Shown here piece after piece: positions 49,603 to 58,473 of a stretch of 64,000 bases of DNA. The translations under genes were made by a program, and so were the position numbers. Source of the DNA: Streptomyces sp. CC208A (GTDB lineage: Bacteria; Actinomycetota; Actinomycetes; Streptomycetales; Streptomycetaceae); contig NZ_JASCXN010000010.1 in NCBI RefSeq assembly GCF_030010625.1, positions 124,001 through 188,000 on the forward strand, given 5' to 3'. Under the pieces are notes generated by a model that saw nothing but the letters and a program-made list of their open reading frames with translations, ran no database searches and was not told the origin of the DNA. Position 1 is the stretch's first letter; every line of letters begins with the position of its first letter.

Positions 49603-50834
49603 CGACGACGCTTCCCCCGGCCGGGACCGACGTACCGGCCGGGACCGGCGACCCGACCGGGACCGGCGCCCCGGCAGCGGTGCCGGAGCGGGTGTCCGGC
49701 CGGGCCCGGCGCACCGTCCGGGTCCTGCGCCTCTGGTATGGCAGGGCCGTGCTCGGTGCGGCCGTGGTGTGGCTGGCGTACGCCGTCCTGCGGTGGCTGG
49801 TCAGCGGGCGTTGGCACTGGTCGATCGTCCTCGACGTCGTCCCGCCGCTCTTCCTCCTCGGCGCCCCGCTGCTGCTGCTCGTGGCCGCCGCCGCGGCCTG
49901 CGGGCGCCGTCGCCCGCTCGCCGCGGTCGCCTCCGGCCTCGCTCTGGCGCTCGCCCTGACCACCGGGTCAGGCCTCAACTGGCCGGCGCTGTGGCGCGAA
50001 CCGGGGCCGGCGCCGGCCGGCGCCCTGCGGGTGGTCTCGCTCAACACCCAGTACTGGGCCATGGCGACCGGCTCCGACCGGCTGATCGCCCTGCTCAGGT
50101 CCCGTGACGCCGACGTCTACCTGCTCCAGGAGCACGTCGGCTGGACCCCCGGTCTCGGAGAGGACGGCTACTGGCGGATCGACGACGACGCCGCCCTGCG
50201 CCGGGCCTTCCCCGGCTACCACGTGGCCCGGCGCGGCGAGCTGCTGACGCTCTCCCGCTTCCCGATCGTCGCCCAGCGGCTGGTGGGCCCCGGTCCGCGC
50301 CTCACCTTCGGCCGGAAGCCCGACTTCGGGCAGGAGTTCGCGCGGGAGAAGGTGCTCCGCACCGACATCGCGGTCGGCGGCCGGGTGCTGAGCACGTACA
50401 ACGTGCACATCACCGTGCCGCTCGCCCTCGACAATCTGAACCCGTTCTCGGGCTTCGACCACGACGGCTATCTGCGTCGCAAGCACGCCTGGCGGCAGGA
50501 GGAGTTCGAGGGCCTGGAACGGGACGTACGGGCCAACGACCGGCCGCTGCTGATCGCGGGGGACTTCAACGCCACCGCTTCCATGCGCCCGCTCCGCCGA
50601 CTGGCGGAGGTGGCCGAGGACGCCACCCCGGCGAATCCCTCGTTCCTGCCCCTGAGCTGGAAGTTCGCCTCGTTGGGGGAGTTCGGCGAGGACGTCCTCT
50701 TCAACCGGGACCTGCCGTTCTTCCGGGTGGACTGGGCCTTCACCAAGGGCGGCACCACGGTCCACCGCTACGACCTCCTGCCCACGGACGGGATCTCCGA
50801 ACACCGCATGCAGGAACTGCGGATCATGCTGTGA
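49599..50834 (+). CDS. Membrane-anchored EEP family protein 2
   Basis: 411 residues. A disordered Thr/Pro/Gly N-terminus with GTD/GTG repeats is followed by helices (AVLGAAVVWLAYAVLRWLV, VVPPLFLLGAPLLLLVAAAAAC, LAAVASGLALALAL). The EEP domain has VVSLNTQYW, VYLLQEHVG, LIAGDFNATASM, RVDWAFTKG and SEHRMQEL. All catalytic positions match EEP1. It is translationally coupled to GT 2, so it belongs to the operon. Probably an extracytoplasmic phosphodiesterase or phosphatase that trims a lipid-linked intermediate; inferred. Confidence 0.86.
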   Translation: MTTTLPPAGTDVPAGTGDPTGTGAPAAVPERVSGRARRTVRVLRLWYGRAVLGAAVVWLAYAVLRWLVSGRWHWSIVLDVVPPLFLLGAPLLLLVAAAAACGRRRPLAAVASGLALALALTTGSGLNWPALWREPGPAPAGALRVVSLNTQYWAMATGSDRLIALLRSRDADVYLLQEHVGWTPGLGEDGYWRIDDDAALRRAFPGYHVARRGELLTLSRFPIVAQRLVGPGPRLTFGRKPDFGQEFAREKVLRTDIAVGGRVLSTYNVHITVPLALDNLNPFSGFDHDGYLRRKHAWRQEEFEGLERDVRANDRPLLIAGDFNATASMRPLRRLAEVAEDATPANPSFLPLSWKFASLGEFGEDVLFNRDLPFFRVDWAFTKGGTTVHRYDLLPTDGISEHRMQELRIML

Positions 50835-50901
50835 GCGCGCCCCGGGCGGGGTGGGGACGGCGCACGGACGGGGCAGGGGCGGCGCACGGGCGCGCCCGGC
50901 C

Positions 50902-51660
50902 TCAGGCCGAGAGGGGCTCCGGTCGTTCGCCCAGCAGGATCGACCGCTCCAGGTCGCTGAGCTGTGGCCCGGGCTCGATGCCCAGCTGGTCGACGAGCGT
51001 CAGCCGGATCCGCCGGTACGCGGCCAGCGCCTCGGCCGTCCGTCCGGCGCGGTGCAGCGCCAGCATCAGCTGTCCGTGCAGCTGCTCCCGGAAGGGGTGC
51101 GTGGCGGCCAGCGCCATCAGCTCGCCGATCACGTCCGCATGGCGGCCGAGTGCCAGCTCCAGGCGGAGCCGTTCCTCGGTCGCCCGGATCCGCAGCTCCT
51201 CCAGGCGCAGCACGCCCGGTTCGAGCGCGGGGCCGCTCTCGCCGGCGAGAGCGGGACCGGTCCACAGGGCGAGCGCGTTGCGCAGCTCAAGCACGGCCTC
51301 GGCACGGCGGCCGTGCCCGGCCAGGACCCGGGCCCGTCCGACGCGGGCTTCGAAGACCGCGGAGTCGAGCTGTTCGGGGGCGATGCGGAGCCGGTAGCCG
51401 TAGGCCAGGGTCTCGATCGTGTCCGGCGCCCCGGCACCGGCGAAGGCCCGGCGCAGGGCGGAGACGCAGATGCGGATCTGGGTGCGGGCGCTGGCCGGCG
51501 GGCGCGGCCCCCACACCGCTTCGACCAGGCTCTCGACGGAGACGGCCCAGTCGGGCTCCAGGGCGAGGGCGGCCAGGACGGTCCGCGCCCTCCGGCCGCC
51601 GAGCGGCACCGGGCGGGCGTCGACGGTGGCCCGCAGCGGGCCGAGGACATGCAGGAACAC
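50902..51660 (-). CDS. SARP-family transcriptional activator
   Basis: 252 residues from GTG 51660. The N-terminal OmpR-like winged helix (VLGPLRATVDARPVPLGGRRARTVLAALAL, ARTQIRICVSALRRAF, LAYGYRLRI) is followed by a BTAD domain (RLEELRIRATEERLRLELALGRHADVIGEL, HPFREQLHGQLMLALHRAGRTAEALAAYRRIR). The size fits the small ActII-ORF4/RedD class of Streptomyces antibiotic-pathway activators. No classical biosynthetic gene cluster is in the window; the converging glycan operon is the nearest candidate target. It is the third gene of a likely leftward operon behind two small genes. Confidence 0.9.
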   Translation of the reverse strand: MFLHVLGPLRATVDARPVPLGGRRARTVLAALALEPDWAVSVESLVEAVWGPRPPASARTQIRICVSALRRAFAGAGAPDTIETLAYGYRLRIAPEQLDSAVFEARVGRARVLAGHGRRAEAVLELRNALALWTGPALAGESGPALEPGVLRLEELRIRATEERLRLELALGRHADVIGELMALAATHPFREQLHGQLMLALHRAGRTAEALAAYRRIRLTLVDQLGIEPGPQLSDLERSILLGERPEPLSA

Positions 51661-51694
51661 GGCAGGTCTCCCCGTTCGTCGTTCGGAGGTTCGG

Positions 51695-52006
51695 TCACAG
51701 GAGGCGGCAGTCGGCCACGCGGTGGTGGCGCAGTTCGGGCGCCCGGTCCAGGAGTCGGTGGCAGATGGCCAGGGCCACACCGATGGCGTCGAGTTCGTCC
51801 GGTCCGTCGACGCAGAGCGCGATGCGGACGGTGGTTCCGGTGACGAGCGCGCGGGTGGCCTCGACGGGGTCCGCGGGCCGGAGGGCCTGGTGCAGGGTGC
51901 GCAGGACGCCGCTGGGGGTGGGGCGGGCGGTGTCCGCGGCGGCGGGCGCGGACAGCGTGATGCCGATGAGGTAGATGGCCGGATCCGGTGGTGGGTGGTC
52001 GGTCAG
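51695..52006 (-). CDS. Small protein with no normal start codon, between secreted peptide and SARP
   Basis: The frame encodes about 103 residues of believable protein (AIYLIGITLSAPAAADTARPT, TTVRIALCVDGPDELDAIGVALAICHRLLDR). No ATG, GTG or TTG lies between the plausible coding start and the peptide stop. The only coupled option is CTG 52006, overlapping the peptide stop as CTGA; a ribosomal frameshift from the peptide gene is the other possibility. Upstream in this frame the translation is Arg-rich shadow. No domain recognised. Confidence 0.5.
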   Translation of the reverse strand: MTDHPPPDPAIYLIGITLSAPAAADTARPTPSGVLRTLHQALRPADPVEATRALVTGTTVRIALCVDGPDELDAIGVALAICHRLLDRAPELRHHRVADCRLL

Positions 52007-52191
52007 CCCCAGGAGAAGCCGTCGCCGGAGTCGGTGGGGGTGGGCGCCGGCGCGGCGGCCGGGGCGGTGAGGGGCTCCGGGGCGGTGGGGGTGTCGGCGG
52101 CGGCCTGCGGGCCGGCGAGCAGAGCGGCGAGGGCGGCGAGCGGGGCGGCGGCGAGGGTGAGGCCGAGGGCGCGGCGGGCGGAAGAGGACAT
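52003..52191 (-). CDS. Small secreted peptide
   Basis: 62 residues with a good signal peptide: SSSARRALGLTLAAAPLAAL then LAALLAGPQAAADT, likely cleaved after an Ala-x-Ala. The mature part is about 30 residues, rich in Pro/Ala/Thr and ending DSGDGFSWG. GGAGG lies 10 nt before ATG 52191. No known family. It heads a probable three-gene unit with the orphan frame and the SARP gene, so the peptide could be a signal, a bacteriocin-like product or a surface protein. Confidence 0.6.
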   Translation of the reverse strand: MSSSARRALGLTLAAAPLAALAALLAGPQAAADTPTAPEPLTAPAAAPAPTPTDSGDGFSWG

Positions 52192-52509
52192 GGCGGGGGG
52201 ACCTCCGGTGGGAGCGGTTCGCGGGATTCACGTCGTATCGCCCCTTGGTGGGGCCCTTTCGACGTGTTCCAGCTTGCTCGACCGGCTGCGGTCTGTCAGC
52301 GCTCCCGGGGTGGCAGCAACCGTCCGGGCGGGTTGGTGCAAGGTGCCGTCCACCGCCCGCGTACGGCTCCGACCAGAGGATTCGTGGGGGGTGTCACGTT
52401 GCTGCCGTGCGGAAGGTGCAAGGCGGTGGCGCGGCTTCCGCGGGGCCGCGGGAACGCGGAAGGGGCCCGCTGGCGGACCGGCGGGCCCCTTCGCGGGGTG
52501 GTGCGGTGC
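52192..52509. other. Gap between dasR and the secreted-peptide gene
   Basis: No coding sequence. It holds the dasR terminator (52459-52492), the presumed promoter of the peptide-SARP unit, a GGTGCAAGG motif present twice, and a 9-bp inverted pair, GGCAGCAAC (52312) and GTTGCTGCC (52398), 77 bp apart. Confidence 0.5.
52459..52492 (-). terminator. Terminator of dasR
   Basis: A perfect 12-bp stem GAAGGGGCCCGC / GCGGGCCCCTTC with a 10-nt loop, 17 bp beyond the dasR stop. Confidence 0.85.
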
Positions 52510-53370
<861 letters not shown>

Positions 53371-53428
53371 TCAGGTGTCGGTCCGGTAACGGACCCGACT
53401 GCCCTTCTTATACACCCTTGACACCCCT

Positions 53429-53444
53429 AAAGGTCTAGGCCAAG
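53429..53444. promoter_or_regulatory. dre site 1 in the dasR-dasA intergenic region
   Basis: AAAGGTCTAGGCCAAG keeps the GGTCTAG core and CCA, 11 of 16 consensus positions. It directly follows a TTGACA -35-like box (53418-53423), a position suited to repression of dasA. Confidence 0.65.
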
Positions 53445-53452
53445 CTCCGGGT

Positions 53453-53468
53453 ACTGGTCTAAACCATT
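53453..53468. promoter_or_regulatory. dre site 2 in the dasA promoter
   Basis: ACTGGTCTAAACCATT matches 14 of 16 positions of the DasR consensus, the best site in the window. Centre-to-centre distance to site 1 is 24 bp. Confidence 0.88.
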
Positions 53469-53556
53469 AAAGGCCAGGTCCCAGCCCCACGAGCACTACC
53501 TGACGTATGTCTTCGCGCGGTGGGCAGGGGTTGCAGGCATCCCTGAGGAGGGTGGC

Positions 53557-54849
53557 GTGAAGCGCAAGCTCATCGCGGCGATCGGCGTCGCGGGCATGAT
53601 GGTCTCTATCGCTGCGTGTGGTTCCGACAGCGGCAAGGGCGACAAGGGCGGCAAGGCGGAGGGCGGCGACAAGACGCTCACCGTCTGGGTCATGGACGGC
53701 TCCGCCCCCGACGCCTGGATGGAGGGCGTCAACAAGGAGTTCGAGGCCAAGCACCCGGGCGTCAAGGTCAAGGTCGAGAAGCAGGTCTGGAACGGCATCC
53801 AGGAGAAGATCACCACCGCCCTCTCCGAGGACACCCCGCCGGACGTCCTTGAGCTCGGCAACACCCAGACCGCGGGCTACGCCGTCACCGGCGGCCTCGC
53901 CGACCTCACCGGCGACAAGGACAAGCTCGGCTACGCCGGCTGGAACAAGGGCATGGTCGCGTCGTCCGAGCTGGACGGCAAGCTCTACTCCGCCCCGTGG
54001 TACGCCGCCAACCGCGTCGTCGTCTACGACAAGGCCGCCTTCAAGAAGGCCGGTGTCACCCCGCCGAAGACCCGCACCGAGTGGATCGAGGGCCTGAAGA
54101 AGCTCAAGGCCTCCGACCCGAAGTCCCAGGCGATCTACCTGCCCGGCCAGAGCTGGTACGTCCTCGCCGGCTTCATCTGGGACGAGGGCAGCGACCTCGC
54201 GGTCAAGGACGGCGACAAGTGGAAGGGCAACCTGTCCTCCCCCGAGGCCGTCAACGCCATGAACTTCTACAAGGAGCTGGCGTCCTACTCCACCGCTCCG
54301 AAGGACAAGGACGAGGCGACCCCGCAGCAGTCCACCGACATCATCCCCAAGGGCGGCGTCGCGTCCTGGATCGGTCTCGGCTGGGAGGCCGGCGGCGCGA
54401 TCGAGGCCATGAAGAAGGCCGGCAAGACCGCCGACTTCGGCTACTTCCCGATCCCGGGCAAGACCGCCGACAAGCCGGGCTCCGTCTTCTTCGGCGGCTC
54501 GAACCTCGCCATCTCCGAGCGGTCCCAGAACAAGGACCTCGCCAAGGAGTGGCTGGCCCTCGCCGCCGGCAAGGAGCAGATGGCCAAGTACGCCGAGGCC
54601 ACCGAGGGCGGTCTGCTCCCGAACAACGACGCCGCGCAGTTCAAGCCGGCCGCCGGTTCCTTCGCCGAGGCCATGGCCGCCGCCTCCGGCTCCGGCAAGA
54701 TCACCCCGGTGACCCCCGGCTGGGCGAACGTCGAGACCGCCCCGAACCCGATCAAGGACTACATGACCAAGGTCCTGAAGGGCGAGGACGCCAAGGCCGC
54801 CGCCGAGGCCGCCGACAAGGTCATCAACGAGCGCATCAACCAGCAGTAA
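53557..54849 (+). CDS. dasA: DasA, chitobiose/GlcNAc-binding lipoprotein of an ABC transporter
   Basis: 430 residues from GTG 53557 behind GAGGAGGG. Lipoprotein signal KRKLIAAIGVAGMMVSIAACGSD with Cys21 as the acylated residue. The mature protein is an SBP_bac_1 family sugar binder (LTVWVMDGSAPDAWMEGVN, DVLELGNTQTAGYAVTGGLADL, SWIGLGWEAGGAIEAM, PVFFGG-like loop). DasA delivers N,N'-diacetylchitobiose to DasBC. MsiK, the usual ATPase, is encoded elsewhere. Expression is expected to exceed dasBC because of the hairpin downstream. Confidence 0.96.
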   Translation: MKRKLIAAIGVAGMMVSIAACGSDSGKGDKGGKAEGGDKTLTVWVMDGSAPDAWMEGVNKEFEAKHPGVKVKVEKQVWNGIQEKITTALSEDTPPDVLELGNTQTAGYAVTGGLADLTGDKDKLGYAGWNKGMVASSELDGKLYSAPWYAANRVVVYDKAAFKKAGVTPPKTRTEWIEGLKKLKASDPKSQAIYLPGQSWYVLAGFIWDEGSDLAVKDGDKWKGNLSSPEAVNAMNFYKELASYSTAPKDKDEATPQQSTDIIPKGGVASWIGLGWEAGGAIEAMKKAGKTADFGYFPIPGKTADKPGSVFFGGSNLAISERSQNKDLAKEWLALAAGKEQMAKYAEATEGGLLPNNDAAQFKPAAGSFAEAMAAASGSGKITPVTPGWANVETAPNPIKDYMTKVLKGEDAKAAAEAADKVINERINQQ

Positions 54850-54859
54850 GGCGCACAGC

Positions 54860-54898
54860 CCGGCGGTGCGGCCCGGTCGCACCGGACCGCACCGCCGG
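54860..54898 (+). terminator. Strong hairpin between dasA and dasB
   Basis: CCGGCGGTGCGG pairs perfectly with CCGCACCGCCGG and an inner CCGGT/ACCGG stem continues it. This is typical of an attenuating or mRNA-stabilising structure that raises binding-protein levels over permease levels. Confidence 0.85.
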
Positions 54899-54979
54899 CT
54901 CCGCAGTTTTCAGCGGCCCGCTCCCCCGGGCCGCGCCCCGGTGGGCGCGGGAGCCCCAAGAACCGCGAGGAAGAAGACC

Positions 54980-56005
54980 ATGACCGTGGACTCCCAGGGG
55001 ACGGCGAACGCCGCTCCTCAGGACGCGCCCGGGAGGGCGGCAGGGAAGTCTCAGACCCCCCCGTCGGCCACTTCCGGCCCGAAGGAAGTCCTTCAGCCTT
55101 CGCGCGGCAGACGCTCCCTGCCCCGAGGGCTCATGCCGTACCTGCTCGTCGCCCCGGCCCTGCTGTCGATGGCGGTGCTGCTCCTCTACCCCCTGATCCG
55201 CAATGTGGTCCTCTCCTTCCAGGAACTGAACCGGAAGGAGTTCATCACCCGCCAGACGGTGTGGACGGGCTTCGACAACTACACCGGCCTGCTGAGCGAC
55301 GCGCACTTCTGGACCGTCGTGGTCCGCTCCGTCGTCTTCACCGCGGTCAACGTCCTCCTGATCATGGCGATCGGCGCCGGCATCGGCCTGCTCCTGGACC
55401 GCCTCGGCAAGAAGATGCGCCTCCTGCTCTCGCTGGCCCTCGTCTTCGCCTGGGCCATGCCGATCGTCGCCTCCGTGACCGTCTTCCGGTGGCTCTTCGA
55501 CGAGCAGTTCGGCGTCATGAACTGGCTGATGCGCACGCTCGGCTTCTCCGGCTACGAGCAGCACAACTGGTTCGAGTCCGGCTTCTCCACCCTCGTCATC
55601 GTGCTCGTCCTGCTGGTCTGGGGCTCCGTCCCCTTCGTCGCGCTCAACATGTACGCGGGTCTGACGACCATCGGCTCCGAGCTGTACGAGGCGGCCAAGA
55701 TGGACGGCGCGAGCGGCTGGCGCACCTTCTGGGCCGTGGTCTTCCCGAACCTCAAGCCCTTCTTCATGGTCACCACGTTCCTGGAAGTCATCTGGATCTT
55801 CAAGGCGTTCACGCAGGTCTACGCGATGAACCTCGGCGGCCCCGACCGCGCCTCGGAGACCCTCCCCGTCTTCGCCTACATCGAGGGCGTCGGCCAGTTC
55901 CACTACGGAGTCGCCGCGGCCATCTCCGTCCTCACGATCGTGATGCTCGTCGCGATCATGTCCTTCTACTTCCGCCTGATCCTGAAGCAGGAGGATGAGC
56001 TGTGA
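54980..56005 (+). CDS. dasB: DasB, ABC sugar permease
   Basis: 341 residues; ATG 54980 behind GAGGAAGAAG. A 45-residue hydrophilic N-terminus is followed by six transmembrane helices (LMPYLLVAPALLSMAVLLLYPL first) and the EAA loop YEAAKMDGASGWRTFWAVVFPNLKP that contacts the ATPase. MalF/UgpA-type fold. With DasC it forms the channel for chitobiose. The stop overlaps dasC by GTGA. Confidence 0.96.
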   Translation: MTVDSQGTANAAPQDAPGRAAGKSQTPPSATSGPKEVLQPSRGRRSLPRGLMPYLLVAPALLSMAVLLLYPLIRNVVLSFQELNRKEFITRQTVWTGFDNYTGLLSDAHFWTVVVRSVVFTAVNVLLIMAIGAGIGLLLDRLGKKMRLLLSLALVFAWAMPIVASVTVFRWLFDEQFGVMNWLMRTLGFSGYEQHNWFESGFSTLVIVLVLLVWGSVPFVALNMYAGLTTIGSELYEAAKMDGASGWRTFWAVVFPNLKPFFMVTTFLEVIWIFKAFTQVYAMNLGGPDRASETLPVFAYIEGVGQFHYGVAAAISVLTIVMLVAIMSFYFRLILKQEDEL

Positions 56006-56871
56006 GCAGTACCACCGCCCCCGCTCCGCAGAAGCTGCGCACCCGCAAGAAGCTCACGGCCGGCGCCGTCGTCAAGAACGTCACCGCGCTCTTCGTCGCC
56101 GCCGTGTTCATCTTCCCCGTCTACTGGATGTTCTCGTCCTCGCTGAAGCAGCAGCACGAGATCATGACGAAGGACCCGGTCTTCCTCTTCACGCCGACCT
56201 TCGAGAACTACACCACCGCCACCGGTGTCGACCTGTTCTGGACCTACGTCCGCAACAGCCTCACCGTCACCCTCGGCGCCGTCCTCCTGGCCCTCCTGAT
56301 CGCCCTCGCGGCGAGCTTCGCGCTCGCCCGGCTCCGGTTCAGGGGCCGCAAGGCCGTGCTGCTCGTCGTGATGATGGCCCAGATGGCCCCCTGGGAGGTC
56401 ATGGTCATCGCGATGTACATGATCTCGCGCGACAACGACCTGCTGAACAGCATCCCGATGCTCACCGCGATCTACTTCGTGATGGTCCTGCCCTTCACGA
56501 TCTGGACCCTGCGCGGCTTCATCGCCGCCGTCCCGGCCGAGCTGGAGGAGGCCGCCCAGATCGACGGCTGCACCCGCGGCCAGGCCTTCCGCAAGGTCAT
56601 CTTCCCGCTGCTCGCCCCGGGCCTGATGTCGACCTCGATCTTCGGCTTCATCACCGCCTGGAACGAGTTCGCGATGATCCTGATGCTCAACAAGGATCCG
56701 GAGTCGCAGACCCTGACGCGCTGGCTGATCTCCTTCCAGACCGCGTTCGGCAACGACTGGGGCGCCACCATGGCCGCCTCGACCCTCTTTGCTCTCCCCG
56801 TGCTGATCGTCTTCATCATCGTCCAGCGCAAGGCCGTCGGCGGCATGACCGCCGGCGCGGTGAAGGGATAA
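56002..56871 (+). CDS. dasC: DasC, ABC sugar permease
   Basis: 289 residues from GTG 56002, translationally coupled to dasB. Six helices, MalG/UgpE type. EAA loop EEAAQIDGCTRGQAFRKVIFPLLAPG. FIFPVYWMFSSSLK and APWEVMVIAMYMISR are family landmarks. It works with DasB, DasA and the shared ATPase MsiK. Confidence 0.96.
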   Translation: MSSTTAPAPQKLRTRKKLTAGAVVKNVTALFVAAVFIFPVYWMFSSSLKQQHEIMTKDPVFLFTPTFENYTTATGVDLFWTYVRNSLTVTLGAVLLALLIALAASFALARLRFRGRKAVLLVVMMAQMAPWEVMVIAMYMISRDNDLLNSIPMLTAIYFVMVLPFTIWTLRGFIAAVPAELEEAAQIDGCTRGQAFRKVIFPLLAPGLMSTSIFGFITAWNEFAMILMLNKDPESQTLTRWLISFQTAFGNDWGATMAASTLFALPVLIVFIIVQRKAVGGMTAGAVKG

Positions 56872-56880
56872 AGGCGCCCC

Positions 56881-58407
56881 ATGACCACACTCCTGCACGG
56901 CTCGGACACCCTGACCCGTGACGCGCTCACGGTGCTCCAGCCCGGCTTCGAAGGCACCACCGCCCCCGACTGGCTGCTCCGCCGGATCGGCGAGGGCCTG
57001 TCCTCCGTCGGCCTCTTCGGCCGCAACGTGGCCGGCCCCGACCAGCTCGCCCGCCTCACCGCGCAGCTGCGCGCCGAGCGGGAGGACGTCCTCGTCGCCA
57101 TCGACGAGGAGGGCGGCGACGTCACCCGCCTGGAGGTCAACGAAGGCTCGTCCTTCCCGGGCAACTACGCCCTGGGCCGGGTCGACGACGTCGAACTGAC
57201 CCGGGCCGTCGCCCGCGAGCTCGGCCGCCGCCTCGTGGCCTGCGGCATCGACCTCAACTGGGCCCCCTCGGCCGATGTGAACTCCGACGCGGAGAACCCG
57301 GTCATCGGCGTCCGCTCCTTCGGCTCCGACCCGGACCTGGTCGCCCGCCACACCGTGGCGTACGTCGACGGCCTCCAGGGCGTCGGGGTCGCGGCCTGCA
57401 CCAAGCACTTCCCCGGACACGGCGACACCAACGTCGACTCGCACGACGCGCTGCCCCGGATCGATGTGGACCTCGCCACACTGCACGCCCGTGAGCTGGT
57501 GCCTTTCCGCGCGGCCGTCGCCGCGGGTACCAAAGCGGTCATGAGTGCGCATATTCTGCTCTCCGCGCTCGACACCGAACGCCCGGCCACCCTGAGCCCG
57601 CAGATCCTCACCGGTCTGCTCCGTCAGGAACTGGGCTTCGACGGTCTGATCGTCACCGACGGCGTGGAGATGCAGGCCGTCGCGGCGACGTACGGCATCG
57701 AGCGCGGATCCGTCCTCGCGATCGCCGCGGGCGCCGACGCCATCTGCGTCGGCGGCGGGCTGTGCGACGAGGGCACCGTACTGCGGCTGCGCGACGCGCT
57801 GGTCACGGCGGTACGGGCCGGTGAACTGCCCGAGGAGCGGCTGGCCGACGCCGCGGCGCGCGTGCGCGCCCTGGCGGCCTGGACCCAGGCGCACCGGGCG
57901 AGGGGGGCTGGATCGGTGCCGGGCGCGGCAGTGCAGGAGGGGACCGCGCCCGGCGCCGACATCGGACTCGTGGCGGCCCGCCGGGCCCTGCGGATCACCC
58001 GGGGCGCCGAGCCCCACACCCCGGTGACGAGCGCCCCCTTCGTCGCCTCCTTCACCCCGGTCGCCAACTTCGCCGTCGGCGACGAGACCCCCTGGGGCGT
58101 CGCCGCCGAGCTGGACCGGCTGCTGCCGGGCACCGCCTCCGGCTCCTTCGGCGCCGAGGCCACCGTCGGGTCCGTGCTCGCGGCGGCGGGGGAGCGGCGG
58201 ATCGTCGCGGTCGTCCGCGACCTCCACCGGCACCCCTGGATGACCGCGGCCCTGGACGGCCTGCTGTCCGTCCGCCCGGACACCGTGGTCGTCGAGATGG
58301 GCCTCGACGAGGCCGAGCCGCGGGGCGCCCTGCACATCGCGACCCACGGTGCCGCCCGCGTCTGCGGCCGCGCCGCCGCCGAGGCCGTGGTCGGCACCGG
58401 CGTCTGA
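56881..58407 (+). CDS. dasD: DasD, GH3 beta-N-acetylglucosaminidase
   Basis: 508 residues, no signal peptide, so it cleaves imported chitobiose to GlcNAc in the cytoplasm. NagZ-type GH3 motifs: VAIDEEGGDVTRL, KHFPGHGDTNVDSH (the His/Asp general-acid dyad) and IVTDGVEMQAV (Asp nucleophile). A C-terminal extension of about 160 residues after the barrel resembles the second GH3 domain. It starts 9 bp after dasC and ends at a strong bidirectional terminator. Confidence 0.94.
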   Translation: MTTLLHGSDTLTRDALTVLQPGFEGTTAPDWLLRRIGEGLSSVGLFGRNVAGPDQLARLTAQLRAEREDVLVAIDEEGGDVTRLEVNEGSSFPGNYALGRVDDVELTRAVARELGRRLVACGIDLNWAPSADVNSDAENPVIGVRSFGSDPDLVARHTVAYVDGLQGVGVAACTKHFPGHGDTNVDSHDALPRIDVDLATLHARELVPFRAAVAAGTKAVMSAHILLSALDTERPATLSPQILTGLLRQELGFDGLIVTDGVEMQAVAATYGIERGSVLAIAAGADAICVGGGLCDEGTVLRLRDALVTAVRAGELPEERLADAAARVRALAAWTQAHRARGAGSVPGAAVQEGTAPGADIGLVAARRALRITRGAEPHTPVTSAPFVASFTPVANFAVGDETPWGVAAELDRLLPGTASGSFGAEATVGSVLAAAGERRIVAVVRDLHRHPWMTAALDGLLSVRPDTVVVEMGLDEAEPRGALHIATHGAARVCGRAAAEAVVGTGV

Positions 58408-58411
58408 GGCA

Positions 58412-58456
58412 CGGGAAGGGGCCCGGCACCTGATCCAGGTGCCGGGCCCCTTCCCG
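58412..58456. terminator. Bidirectional terminator between dasD and nagB
   Basis: A 21-bp perfect stem (starting CGGGAAGGGGCCCGGCACC) with an ATC loop, placed between converging genes. Confidence 0.95.
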
Positions 58457-58473
58457 TACCGACCCGGGCGGGC

